Notes: a model not told the origin generated them from the letters alone. A stretch of DNA of 64,000 bases from an uncultured Granulosicoccaceae bacterium (GCA_937922015.1 CAKZVB010000073.1:1-64000); one strand, 5' to 3'; positions 37,212 to 45,980 are shown, numbered from the stretch's first letter. A program made the numbers and translations.

Positions 37212-38015
37212 TTACTCCACATAAGTTTTCAGTGATTCCCAGATACTATCGACAATATCAAGGTACTCGGGATCTCTGCGAATGCTTGTTGAATCTTTCT
37301 CTCGCAAACCGGTTGGGCGAATAATTTCAGATACCCGGCTCGGGCGTGGCAGAAGGATAGCGATCTGGTCAGACACATACACGGCCTCCTCAATGGAGTG
37401 CGTTACAAACAAAAAGGTTTTATTTTCGTTTGCGACCAGTGCCAATAGATCTTCCTGAAACTTGCGTCTGGTCTGTTCGTCAACTGCAGAAAACGGTTCA
37501 TCCATCAGCAGTACATCTGCATCAACCGAAAGCGCGCGTGCAAGTCCTACCCGTTGCCGCATACCCCCCGACAATTCATGCGGAAAGCTTTTCTCGAAAC
37601 CTTCAAGACCGACATCCTTAATGTATTTTACTGCAATATCTTCACGCTCAGACCTGGCTACCCCACGCAACTCCAGGCCAAAGGCAACATTTCTCAGCAC
37701 CGATGCCCAGGGCAATAGGGCAAAGTCCTGGAAGACGAATGCGCGATCTTCACCCGGACCAGTAACCGGTGATCCGTTTACCAGGATTTCTCCTTCAGTC
37801 GGCTCCAGTAAGCCTGCAATAATCTTAAGCAGTGTGGTTTTACCACAGCCTGAAGGACCTAATAATGAAGTAAGTTGTCCGCGTGGAAAATCCAGTGAGA
37901 GATTCTTTAGCGCTTCGACATCGCCATAATTTTTAGAGACGTTACTCACCGAAACCGCATTATCGGTTTGATCGAGCACTGATTGATCTTCTGCCAAGGC
38001 GTTAGTCTGAAGCAT
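37212..38015 (-). CDS. ABC transporter ATP-binding protein (SsuB/TauB type)
   Basis: This ATPase has Walker A GPSGCGKTT, the Q-loop in FVFQDFALLPWASV, the signature LSGGMRQRVGLARAL, Walker B VLLMDEPFSAVD and the switch His in FVTHSIEEAVYVSD. The ATG at 38015 overlaps the end of the upstream permease gene by 14 bases, which suggests translational coupling; the track start at 38051 overlaps more. It powers the importer with the two permeases on either side. Confidence 0.95.
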   Translation of the reverse strand: MLQTNALAEDQSVLDQTDNAVSVSNVSKNYGDVEALKNLSLDFPRGQLTSLLGPSGCGKTTLLKIIAGLLEPTEGEILVNGSPVTGPGEDRAFVFQDFALLPWASVLRNVAFGLELRGVARSEREDIAVKYIKDVGLEGFEKSFPHELSGGMRQRVGLARALSVDADVLLMDEPFSAVDEQTRRKFQEDLLALVANENKTFLFVTHSIEEAVYVSDQIAILLPRPSRVSEIIRPTGLREKDSTSIRRDPEYLDIVDSIWESLKTYVE

Positions 38016-38763
38016 AACCACGTACATTTCCTTCGAACAAGACGCGTTCAAGCATCTCTAGTAGATTAAGAAAGACGACCGCAAGTACAATGATTGAAAA
38101 TATCGCAGCATACATACTGGCGTAGTCCGCTATCGAACGGCTGAAAGTAATAATATCGCCGACACCTGTCGGGGTAATTTTTAGTTCGGACAAAATAGCA
38201 CCGATAAATCCCGCTGAAACACCGAGGCGTAAACCCGAAAAAATCACCGGCGAAGCCGCCGGTATAATTATTTTGGCCAGTACTTCCCGTCGTGATGCAA
38301 GAAACGACTTACCCATCTCTATAAACGATGAAGGCGTGTTACGCACAGCCCCCGCTGTATTCAAAACAATGACCGGCATCGCCATTATGCAAACCACAAA
38401 AACTTTGGACGTCAAACCAATCCCGTAGATCATTACCAGCAGAGGAATAAGTGCCGCGAGCGGGGCGGCTTGCATAACGATAAAAATGGGTGAAAACAAC
38501 CAGTCAAACCATTCGCTTAATCCGATCCAGAGTCCGATGATGATTCCCAGTACTGCTGAGATAAGCACGCCGATCACCAGAGGTTTAAGCGTCTCTCCAT
38601 AGGCGGCAAATAATCTTCCATCAAGTATCATCGCCGATAGTGCTTTCATGGAATCAATAAACGTTGGAAACGCATAGCTTACCGGTATGCGCCCGGCAAT
38701 CTCCCAGGCACCAAAAACAATAATGGCTGATACCAGCTTTAGTGTGAGTGAACGACTAACCAC
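38002..38763 (-). CDS. ABC transporter permease (SsuC/TauC type)
   Basis: This is the second permease of the importer (253 residues, about six hydrophobic helices). The ATPase-contact loop is EMGKSFLASRREVLAKIIIPAASPVIFSGLRLG. It is separated from the upstream binding-protein gene by 72 bases carrying a perfect 11-bp stem-loop (38792-38816), the usual device for making more binding protein than membrane components. The downstream ATPase gene overlaps its end. Confidence 0.93.
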   Translation of the reverse strand: MVSRSLTLKLVSAIIVFGAWEIAGRIPVSYAFPTFIDSMKALSAMILDGRLFAAYGETLKPLVIGVLISAVLGIIIGLWIGLSEWFDWLFSPIFIVMQAAPLAALIPLLVMIYGIGLTSKVFVVCIMAMPVIVLNTAGAVRNTPSSFIEMGKSFLASRREVLAKIIIPAASPVIFSGLRLGVSAGFIGAILSELKITPTGVGDIITFSRSIADYASMYAAIFSIIVLAVVFLNLLEMLERVLFEGNVRGYASD

Positions 38764-38791
38764 AAACGTGATCCTGTGCAGATGCTGTGAA

Positions 38792-38816
38792 GTGCACCGG
38801 CCGTGGGCCGGTGCAC
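38792..38816 (-). promoter_or_regulatory. Intercistronic stem-loop after the binding-protein gene
   Basis: GTGCACCGGCC and GGCCGGTGCAC form a perfect 11-bp stem around the loop GTG. It lies 20 bases after the end of the binding-protein gene and before the permease gene in the same transcript. No T-run follows on the transcribed strand, so it is more likely an mRNA-stabilising or partly attenuating element than a true terminator. Confidence 0.75.
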
Positions 38817-38835
38817 CAGTTGCTTACTGAGGTTG

Positions 38836-39813
38836 CTATTGTCCGGTCACTTTATTAAGCGGATCCATGTACCAGAAGTCATCGATGTTAAGGCTGTCGA
38901 TATCACCTTCGAGCTGGCCGGCGGCGCTGTACCATTCCAGATCAGCTTTGGCTGCTGTCATACCCCCGCCATTGGGACTGTAAAGGCCGCCCTCGACTGC
39001 ATCGGTATAGAATTCATCCAGGTTGCCGAGTATTTCCGGAGGTAGCTGACCAATAGGTCCGTCAGGGTTGGTCTCTTTGGCAATAATGGTCGGATCCTCA
39101 CTCATGTCTTTCCAGGTGCTGGCTAGCGCGTCAACAAAGATTTGTACGTCATCGGCGTTTTCCTTTATCCAGTCAAGGTTAGCGAAAAGCGCCTCGTCAC
39201 TGGCCTCTACCTCAAACATTGGCAGAACGTTGAACTTGTCTGCATGCTGTTTCATTACCTTGTTTTTGTTCGATAGATCAATGATGGTTGCATTGGCCTG
39301 TCCTGCCACCAAAGCGACTACACGGTTAGATGAACCCGGCACATATGATCGCTTACCGAATTTCATCCCCATTTTGTCTTCGATAACATTGGCAATTGAA
39401 TCCGTACCACCACCGCGCGAGTGAAGCAGAATCGGCTCGCCGGCGAGATCTTCGAGTGAACTGTATTTTTTGGTGGTTACCGGGAAAAACTTAAGCTTTG
39501 ACAGTTGAAAGATAATTCGTATCGGTGCTTTAGAGCGCTGCATTGCGGCGTAAGGTGTACCAAAACCGATATCCATCTGGCCGCTCAATACCGCTTGAAT
39601 TGCGAGTTCTTCATCAGAGAATGCTGTCCACTCGTAGTCCAGTCCGTTAGCTTTCGCGCGTTCCAAAGCTACAAAAAAAGCGGCCAGTTCGTCAGATGGG
39701 GTTTCGGCCAGTGCGATACGGATTTTATCGGCATGGACAATCGATGTGCTGAGGCCCATGAGTAATGGGGCGACGATGGCGCCTAACAACAGTTTTTTCA
39801 ATTTACTTTTCAT
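38836..39813 (-). CDS. ABC transporter substrate-binding protein (NMT1/THI5-like)
   Basis: This 325-residue protein has a cleavable signal peptide (LLLGAIVAPLLMGLSTSIVHA) and a type II periplasmic-binding fold of the NMT1/THI5-like group that serves taurine, sulfonate, nitrate, pyrimidine and aromatic transporters. Visible segments are DIGFGTPYAAMQRSKAPIRIIFQL and LVAGQANATIIDLS. A very strong ribosome-binding site (GGAGGAGGAAAG) precedes its ATG. The ligand is not identifiable from sequence; the neighbourhood of oxygenases and FAH suggests an organic compound. It is downstream of the GntR gene by 92 bases. Confidence 0.92.
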   Translation of the reverse strand: MKSKLKKLLLGAIVAPLLMGLSTSIVHADKIRIALAETPSDELAAFFVALERAKANGLDYEWTAFSDEELAIQAVLSGQMDIGFGTPYAAMQRSKAPIRIIFQLSKLKFFPVTTKKYSSLEDLAGEPILLHSRGGGTDSIANVIEDKMGMKFGKRSYVPGSSNRVVALVAGQANATIIDLSNKNKVMKQHADKFNVLPMFEVEASDEALFANLDWIKENADDVQIFVDALASTWKDMSEDPTIIAKETNPDGPIGQLPPEILGNLDEFYTDAVEGGLYSPNGGGMTAAKADLEWYSAAGQLEGDIDSLNIDDFWYMDPLNKVTGQ

Positions 39814-39905
39814 AACTTTCCTCCTCCAGAAAAATGTTGCCCGCGATCAGGCGAGCTAGCTGCATTGCCTGGCAACGCACGGTGTGTAAAAACGTAATCG
39901 AATGG

Positions 39906-40610
39906 CTAATCATCTCCGAACAGTCGTGCTGTTACAGAGCTTAAATGCTCGCGCATAGCAGTGTGTGCTCGCGCGGGATCACGAGCTTCAATTGCGGTAA
40001 AAATGAGATCATGTTCCGCAAAGCTTGAGTGATTTTTTGGTGGTTTGTCGCTCTTGCGAACCACCTGTTTCCAGACCACACCACGTCTGACCTGGTTTAA
40101 ATGATCGAACAATGATTGAAGCATTATGTTGCCGGTGGCTTCTGCGATGGCGCAATGAAACGCATCGTCGTTGGTTTCGTAGGTGTCCCAGCTGGTGGCG
40201 GCTACTGCACGGTCGCGTGCGGCGCGAAGTCGTATAACAACTTCGTTTGAGGCATTGGCGGCAGCTTCCCGGGCCAGTGCCGGTTCAAGTGCGAGGCGTG
40301 CTCTCATCATTTGCACCGGGGTTACCTGGTGACTTATTTCGGCCAATCCGATGTCGCGGTGTTCACTACTGTGTGCAGCGTGTACTTTATCTCCGATAAA
40401 AGTACCTTTGCCTACATGTCGCCAAATCACGCCCTGGCGTTCCAGCGCATCAAGACCTTTTCGCAGAACGTTTCGACTGACACCCAGCTGTTCTATCAGT
40501 TCGCGCTCGGCCGGCAGTCTGTCACCGGCTGAAAAACCACCGGCATCGATAAATGCCTGCAGCTCTTTCAAACCGTCGTCCCTCTTTGCCATCTGTGGTT
40601 TTGTCAGCAC
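39906..40610 (-). CDS. GntR-family regulator with FCD effector domain
   Basis: This 234-residue repressor-type regulator has an N-terminal winged helix (SAGDRLPAERELIEQLGVSRNVLRKGLDALERQGVIWRHVGKGTFIG) and a C-terminal FCD helical domain with metal-site residues in ALEPALAREAAAN, DDAFHCAIAEATGN and SSFAEHDLIFTAIEARD. FCD regulators usually sense organic acids. It lies first in the same orientation as the ABC importer genes and is divergent from the FAH gene, with a palindrome at 40654-40666 between them, so it probably controls both. Confidence 0.94.
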   Translation of the reverse strand: MLTKPQMAKRDDGLKELQAFIDAGGFSAGDRLPAERELIEQLGVSRNVLRKGLDALERQGVIWRHVGKGTFIGDKVHAAHSSEHRDIGLAEISHQVTPVQMMRARLALEPALAREAAANASNEVVIRLRAARDRAVAATSWDTYETNDDAFHCAIAEATGNIMLQSLFDHLNQVRRGVVWKQVVRKSDKPPKNHSSFAEHDLIFTAIEARDPARAHTAMREHLSSVTARLFGDD

Positions 40611-40653
40611 ATTGAACTCGGAAATTGGTTGATCAATTCAGACAATTGGTGCA

Positions 40654-40666
40654 TATGTTATACATA
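40654..40666. promoter_or_regulatory. Candidate GntR operator palindrome
   Basis: TATGTTATACATA is a perfect inverted repeat (TATGT, 3-base spacer, ACATA). It lies in the 171-base region between the divergent gntR and FAH genes, 44 bases from the gntR start, and fits the size and spacing of FCD-type GntR operators. Nearby TTGATCAA (about 40628) is a second small palindrome. Confidence 0.5.
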
Positions 40667-40781
40667 GGTGCGCCGCTTAAGCAACAACTAAAAGTAAATC
40701 AATCTGGATTGGTTCGTTGTGATCTGTTTTAATCCCTAAAACAACTGTTTGATTTTTTGCTACTACTCTCGGAGATATTTC

Positions 40782-41468
40782 ATGTCAAAATTAGCAATCG
40801 AAGCACCAAAGATGGTGACTTTGCCAGTGGCCGGGTCGGATGCTGAGTTTCCGGTGCGACGGGTTTATTGTATTGGTCGCAATTATGCTGCGCATGCGAT
40901 TGAAATGGGTCATGATCCTGATCGCGAAGCGCCGTTTTTCTTCCAGAAGAACCCGGACAATCTGGATGGCTCGGGGGACTTTCCCTACCCGCCGAAAACC
41001 GCCGATGTGCACCACGAGATTGAAATGGCCGTGATGCTGAAATCCGGTGGTGTGAATATACCGGTCGCAGATGCATTGAATCATGTTTACGGTTATGCCC
41101 TGTCTCTGGACATGACCCGACGGGATCTGCAGGGTGAACAAAAGAAAGCCGGGCGTCCGTGGGAAATTGGAAAAGCCTTTGAGCGCTCAGCACCTGTCGG
41201 TGTCATCCACCCGGCGTCTGAAATTGGTCATCCGGATTCAGGGCGAATTGAATTAAAGGTAAATGGCGACGTGAAACAGGAAGGTGATCTGAATCAAATG
41301 ATCTGGAAAGTACCGGAAATGATTTCTTATTTGTCGGACTACTTTGAAATGGCCGCAGGTGATGTGATCCTTTCGGGCACACCTTCAGGGGTGGGGCCAG
41401 TCAATAAAGGGGATGTCATGGAACTGCTGGTCGAGGGTCTTGATCAAATGACAGTTAACGTAGTTTGA
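40782..41468 (+). CDS. Fumarylacetoacetate hydrolase family protein (fumarylpyruvate hydrolase-like)
   Basis: The ATG at 40782 has CGGAGAT upstream; the track start at 40749 is less likely. The 228-residue protein matches the short FAH family: VRRVYCIGRNYAAHAIEMGHDPDREAPFFFQKNPDN, metal ligands in HHEIEMAVML and LSLDMTRRDLQ, then ILSGTPSGVGPVNKGD. The N-terminus closely resembles fumarylpyruvate hydrolase of the gentisate pathway. Such enzymes hydrolyse carbon-carbon bonds of diketo acids from ring cleavage. Divergent from gntR and probably controlled by it. No ring-cleavage dioxygenase is seen in the window. Confidence 0.9.
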   Translation: MSKLAIEAPKMVTLPVAGSDAEFPVRRVYCIGRNYAAHAIEMGHDPDREAPFFFQKNPDNLDGSGDFPYPPKTADVHHEIEMAVMLKSGGVNIPVADALNHVYGYALSLDMTRRDLQGEQKKAGRPWEIGKAFERSAPVGVIHPASEIGHPDSGRIELKVNGDVKQEGDLNQMIWKVPEMISYLSDYFEMAAGDVILSGTPSGVGPVNKGDVMELLVEGLDQMTVNVV

Positions 41469-41492
41469 TATAATCACGCTTACAGGCAACTT

Positions 41493-41515
41493 AGAAAAAC
41501 CGGTTTGGTTTTTCT
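41493..41515. terminator. Bidirectional intrinsic terminator
   Basis: AGAAAAACC and GGTTTTTCT form a perfect 9-bp stem around the loop GGTTT. The arms themselves supply the A-run and T-run, so it can terminate both the FAH gene (plus) and the ACT-domain gene (minus), whose stops flank it. Confidence 0.75.
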
Positions 41516-41521
41516 ACATGC

Positions 41522-41926
41522 TTAGTCGGTCGATTGGGAAAATTCCTCAAGCGCACTCATGGCATCGTGCGCTCTTTCTGTTTGGACAAATATATGGTCG
41601 TGAAAATAGGCTGCCACCACATTTGCACTAATACCATAGGCAGTCAGTTTGGCTGCTACTGCCGCCGTCAGTCCTACCGCTTCAAGGCTGCTGTGCACAG
41701 TGAGCGTAATTTGTTTATATCGACCGTCATATTTTAAGCCTTCTCTCTTTGCGGCCTCCAGCGTTGTAATAAGTGTTAGACCTTCAGCTTCCCTGAAGGT
41801 GGCCAGTGGTGCAAGGTGCAGGTAGTCGATTAGTTTTCCGTTTACTGTACAAAATACAAACTCTCCGCTTTGCAGTTCGGGCTGCATGGATATTAATAGT
41901 TCGTGCAGATCAATAATGCCCGACAT
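41522..41926 (-). CDS. ACT-domain protein
   Basis: This 134-residue protein appears to carry ACT-type ligand-binding folds (for example EFVFCTVNGKLIDYLHLAPLATFREAEGLTLITTLEAAKREGL and QITLTVHSSLEAVGLTAAVAAKLTAYGISANVVAAYFHDHIFVQ). The second half has the typical ACT layout with Leu-Glu-Ala-Val-Gly-Leu at the ligand-facing turn. It lacks an attached enzyme, so it may be a free-standing amino acid sensor. It lies between FAH and the Rieske gene on the opposite strand. Confidence 0.8.
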   Translation of the reverse strand: MSGIIDLHELLISMQPELQSGEFVFCTVNGKLIDYLHLAPLATFREAEGLTLITTLEAAKREGLKYDGRYKQITLTVHSSLEAVGLTAAVAAKLTAYGISANVVAAYFHDHIFVQTERAHDAMSALEEFSQSTD

Positions 41927-42163
41927 GCAAGTGTTCTCCTGTGCCGTAAAAATTGCTTAAACGTATCATAGTGGACTCGTGATAAATGCCTGAACATATT
42001 ATAGTGGAGTCGACTGCGGGGTTTAATAAAATCCTGGCTGGCTGAAAATTCTGTGACTGTTCAAGGAAGTATTTCCTGTTGTGGCGTCTGTGAATAGGCC
42101 GCCGGTTGTTCAGGGGTGAAATGTGTATACCCAATGCATAACGGTTGGTAAAAGGACGCTCAA

Positions 42164-43498
42164 ATGATAAGTCAAAAACTCAATGACGCACTCACCATGA
42201 CTGGCGCCGGCACGGCTGCCGGTGAGGTGATGCGACTGTACTGGCAGCCGGCTGCCCTGAGTGACGAGCTACAAGGCAAACGGCCGGTGGTGGGTGTCAC
42301 ACTGCTGGGAGAACGGCTGGTGTTGTTTCGCGATGGCGAAGGCGAACTCGGTCTGATCGATCGCCATTGTCCCCACCGCGGTGCCGATTTGTGTTTCGGC
42401 AGGCTGGAACACAACGGATTGCGCTGCCCGTTTCATGGCTGGCATTTTGATCGCAGTGGCCAATGTGTTGAACAACCCGCTGAGCCTGTTGATTCGAAAA
42501 TGCACCAGCGTGTTAAAAGTACCAGCTATCCTGTGATAGAGAAAAACGGAATTGTATTCGCCTATATGGGGCCGGGTGAGCCACCTGAATTTCCCGACTT
42601 TGATTGTTTTCGAGCGCCGGATACCCATGTGTTTGCTTTTAAGGGATTGTGGCAGTGCAATTGGTTGCAGGCGATGGAGGTTGGCATCGATCCCGCCCAC
42701 GCGTCTTTTCTTCATCGGTTTTTAGAAGACGAAGATCCCGATGATGGTTACGGTAAACAATTTCGCGACAGGGCAGCTGATACTGACATCCCGATGACCA
42801 GACTGCTGCGTGAGTACCCGCGACCTGAAATAACAGTCGAAGAAACCGACTACGGTATGCGGCTGATAGCACTGCGCCAACTGGATAATGGACAGACTCA
42901 CGTGAGGGTAACTAACCAGATCTTCCCTGGCGCCATCTGCATACCAATGTCGCGTGAAATGATTATTACTCAATGGCATGTTCCGGTAGACGATGAGAAC
43001 TGCTATTGGTATTCAATGTTTACAAGCTTCGATAAACCGGTAGATAAAGAAATCATGCGCAGCCAGCGGCTTAAAGAACACCGTCTGCCTGACTATGCAC
43101 CGATAAAAAATAAACTCAATAATTACGGGTATGACGCCGACGAGCAGATGCGCGAGACTTACACCGGGATGGGACTCGATATAAACGTGCATGATCAGTG
43201 GGCGGTTGAAAGCCCCGGTCCTGTTGCCGATCGTACTAAAGAGCATTTGGCAACGACCGATGTCGGTATCATCCAATATCGCAGGATGTTGCGCGCGGCG
43301 ATAAAAAGTGTTGCTGAAAAACGGGCAGATAAACTCCCCATGCGTGGTGACAGCGATGTGAAAAATATTGTTGGACCGATCTCGAATGACACAATTGCGA
43401 CTCCCGACAACTGGCGCGAAGAGTATTTACGTCATGATGCCGAACGTCGCGAAGCGTGCACTTACTGGGATGCAACAGTGAGCTCAAAGCATGGGTGA
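42164..43498 (+). CDS. Rieske non-heme iron oxygenase, phthalate 4,5-dioxygenase-like
   Basis: This 444-residue oxygenase alpha subunit has the Rieske [2Fe-2S] motifs CPHRGADL and CPFHGWHF, and the mononuclear iron site MEVGIDPAHASFLHR with both His ligands. The N-terminus (AAGEVMRLYWQPAALSDELQGKRPVVGVTLLGERLVLFRD) resembles phthalate 4,5-dioxygenase and VanA-type one-component oxygenases, which need a separate reductase; none is adjacent. Its last codons overlap the GS-like gene by 8 bases, so the two proteins probably act in the same pathway. Substrate unknown. Confidence 0.92.
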   Translation: MISQKLNDALTMTGAGTAAGEVMRLYWQPAALSDELQGKRPVVGVTLLGERLVLFRDGEGELGLIDRHCPHRGADLCFGRLEHNGLRCPFHGWHFDRSGQCVEQPAEPVDSKMHQRVKSTSYPVIEKNGIVFAYMGPGEPPEFPDFDCFRAPDTHVFAFKGLWQCNWLQAMEVGIDPAHASFLHRFLEDEDPDDGYGKQFRDRAADTDIPMTRLLREYPRPEITVEETDYGMRLIALRQLDNGQTHVRVTNQIFPGAICIPMSREMIITQWHVPVDDENCYWYSMFTSFDKPVDKEIMRSQRLKEHRLPDYAPIKNKLNNYGYDADEQMRETYTGMGLDINVHDQWAVESPGPVADRTKEHLATTDVGIIQYRRMLRAAIKSVAEKRADKLPMRGDSDVKNIVGPISNDTIATPDNWREEYLRHDAERREACTYWDATVSSKHG

Positions 43499-44963
43499 CA
43501 GTTCATCTGATATAGCCCGGAGGTTATCCGATAGTAAGCTTGGTAAGGCCGGTTTGCTGTGTTCAGAGACCATTGCCGCAGCCGCAGAATTGATCCGGCG
43601 GGTGACAGACAGCGAGCTTGAAACGGTACGGGTATTGTTCACTGATCAACACGGCGTGCTGCGTGGTAAAACGATTGTTGCAGGTGCCATTGAGTCTATT
43701 TTCACCTCAGGTATAGCCGCTCCTTCAACCTTACTGCTAAAAGATACCTCGCACAGAACGGTATTTCCTGTGTGGTCACCTGACGCACAGCTCGATAATT
43801 ATTGTATGGCAGGTGCCGGGGATATTCTAATGGTTCCTGATCCTGCCACGTTTCGTATTCTTCCCTGGTCGCCACATTCATCATGGATTCTCTGCGACGT
43901 CCGGCTAACCAATCTCAATGCTATAGAATTTTCCACCAGAGATGTGCTGAAAGATGCTATTGCGCGGCTGGCAGATAAAAATAGAAAGCTGGTTACCGGC
44001 CTGGAGGTTGAATTTCACGTATTCGAAGTCATCGATCCAGCCCTTGAGCACGCACAATCGACAATGCCGGGCAGTCCGGTAACAACACGCAATCTGGCGC
44101 AGGGCTATCAATTTCTCACAGAGACTCGATATGCTCAGTTGGAGCCGGTCATGGATGATCTTAGACGCAACTGTGAGGGATTGGATATCCCGGTGCGCTC
44201 TATGGAAGTGGAAATGGGTCCCAGCCAGTTTGAATTTACTTTTGATCCTGCTGATCCGTTAAGCCATGCAGACAACATGATGATGTTCAGAACCATGGTT
44301 AAAGAGGTGTGTTTTAAGCGTGGATTGCATGCCACTTTCATGTGTCAGCCAAAGATAGACAATGTGGCGGCCAGCGGCTGGCACCTGCACCAGTCGGTGA
44401 CAGACAGTCAGACGGGATCGAACCTGATGATGCCAGCTGCCGATGGTGAATTGACTGAAACCGCCAGTGCATGGATTGCCGGCTTACTGGAACATGCCGC
44501 GGCGACTTGTATGTTAACCACACCAACGGTTAACGGATATAAACGCTATCGCGCGCACCAGCTTGCACCGGATCGTATTCAGTGGGGGCGTGATAACAGA
44601 GGTGCCATGATTCGCGCGCTACTGAATAATGGTGACTCTGCCAGTCGAATAGAAAACCGGGTTGCCGAGCCCACTGCAAATCCCTATATGTTTTTCGCCA
44701 GCCAGATTCTGTGTGGTCTCGATGGCCTGAACCGGAATTTGACGGCGCCGATGGCGGTTGAAACACCATACGATAGTGCGTCTGTGATACTACCTGACAG
44801 TCTTTTACGCGCTATCGACGCGTTTGAGGCATCTTCGTTTTACCGTACTGCTCTTGGCGATAACTGCGTAGACTATTTTGTGCAAATCAAACGGGCGGAA
44901 TGGAAGCGGTATCACCAGACAGTGTCTGAATGGGAGCAAGCTGAGTACTTTGGTGTTTACTAG
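43491..44963 (+). CDS. Glutamine synthetase-like ligase (gamma-glutamyl-amine synthetase type)
   Basis: This 490-residue protein has the GS fold: beta-grasp N-terminal domain (VRVLFTDQHGVLRGKTI), then catalytic motifs GLEVEFHVF, VEMGPSQFEFTF, SGWHLHQSV, NGYKRYRAHQLAPDRIQWG and IENRVAEPTANPYMFF. Tyr-adenylylation and GlnA-specific features are not apparent, and it resembles the PuuA/IpuC/AtdA1 side of the family, which ligates glutamate to amines using ATP. Its start overlaps the Rieske gene by 8 bases. That pair recalls aniline oxidation, where a GS-like protein makes gamma-glutamylanilide for the Rieske oxygenase. Confidence 0.9.
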   Translation: MGDSSSDIARRLSDSKLGKAGLLCSETIAAAAELIRRVTDSELETVRVLFTDQHGVLRGKTIVAGAIESIFTSGIAAPSTLLLKDTSHRTVFPVWSPDAQLDNYCMAGAGDILMVPDPATFRILPWSPHSSWILCDVRLTNLNAIEFSTRDVLKDAIARLADKNRKLVTGLEVEFHVFEVIDPALEHAQSTMPGSPVTTRNLAQGYQFLTETRYAQLEPVMDDLRRNCEGLDIPVRSMEVEMGPSQFEFTFDPADPLSHADNMMMFRTMVKEVCFKRGLHATFMCQPKIDNVAASGWHLHQSVTDSQTGSNLMMPAADGELTETASAWIAGLLEHAAATCMLTTPTVNGYKRYRAHQLAPDRIQWGRDNRGAMIRALLNNGDSASRIENRVAEPTANPYMFFASQILCGLDGLNRNLTAPMAVETPYDSASVILPDSLLRAIDAFEASSFYRTALGDNCVDYFVQIKRAEWKRYHQTVSEWEQAEYFGVY

Positions 44964-45038
44964 ACTTTCTTATCGAAAGCCCAGCGACGTTATTAGTCGG
45001 CAGGTAATAATAAAGATACCGACAAAACGAAATAACGC

Positions 45039-45980
45039 CTACTTTTCCAGGCGAATTTCACCGATCATTTCACGGTGACTGTAGCGACCCTCTAATTCAT
45101 CCAGAAATTCATTGGCTCGTGAAGCGTCGGCGAAAACTTCGATGGAAATGGTATGGCGTTGTTCCAGATCTGCGGTGCTTTCTTCTTCTTCCGGTTCAAC
45201 TTCGTCGTCCTCCTCCTCCTCGATGTCATTTTCATCGTTGTCTGCACTACTCGCATCAGCATTGTCGCTGGTGGATTTTTTGGCGGCCAGTTCGGCGGCT
45301 TTTTGTTTTTCCTGTTCTTCCTCGAAAAATGCTATTCGTTCTTTAATTGTTTTGGCCAATTCTTCAGCGTTCTGGCCCAGCAGTGTACTTTTGTCCTGAA
45401 ACAGCGCTGTGTATTTTGAATCGACCTGCGCTACTGTTTTCTCATTGTCTGCGATCAATTCTGCGCGGGCTTTGATTTTTTCTTTTACTTCGTCAACGGC
45501 TTCGTTGACCGCCTTTTGCATTCCACTGCCGCTACGCTTGCCTTTGGTGAAATCCTCCAGTTCGTCCCGACGCATGAAGGTCTCGCGGTTTACATCCTGA
45601 AAAGTCGCGCTTTGTTTTGCCAGGCAGGCTTCGATATTTCGCATGCCATCGTCGACAATCTCATCGCGGATTTCCTCTTTGCGGCTTTTGATTTGTCTTT
45701 CCAAAGAAAGTCTGGCCTGGCGTGCCTCTTCGGTGACTTCATCTATCGCCGCGAATAGCTTTTGTATCGCTGCTGCTTGTTCAAGTGCTGACTCTTTCGC
45801 GGCTTTTAGTGTCTTTTCACCGGATTTAAAGCTCTTTACATCAGACTCTGCGATGGCGAAATCGTCATCTGTTTTCAGTTCGCGTTTGCTTCCGGCAATT
45901 TGAGCCAGCAGCTCTGTTTTCCATTCTTCAAAGTTGGTGTCGGTGACTTCACCGGTGAGCTTTATTTGCAGGGCGTTCAT
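45039..45980 (-). CDS. Coiled-coil protein resembling phage DUF1351-type accessory proteins
   Basis: This 313-residue protein is mostly charged helix. Residues 1-210 (TNFEEWKTELLAQIAGSKRELKTDDDF, then KTLKAAKESALEQAAAIQKLFAAIDEV) recall the DUF1351-like proteins found beside phage recombination genes, but the similarity is by eye only. A highly acidic stretch follows (NDIEEEEDDEVEPEEEES), then a final 40-residue piece (TISIEVFADASRANEFLDELEGRYSHREMIGEIRLE). No other phage genes are nearby. It may be a domesticated phage gene or a cytoplasmic structural protein. Confidence 0.65.
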   Translation of the reverse strand: MNALQIKLTGEVTDTNFEEWKTELLAQIAGSKRELKTDDDFAIAESDVKSFKSGEKTLKAAKESALEQAAAIQKLFAAIDEVTEEARQARLSLERQIKSRKEEIRDEIVDDGMRNIEACLAKQSATFQDVNRETFMRRDELEDFTKGKRSGSGMQKAVNEAVDEVKEKIKARAELIADNEKTVAQVDSKYTALFQDKSTLLGQNAEELAKTIKERIAFFEEEQEKQKAAELAAKKSTSDNADASSADNDENDIEEEEDDEVEPEEEESTADLEQRHTISIEVFADASRANEFLDELEGRYSHREMIGEIRLEK

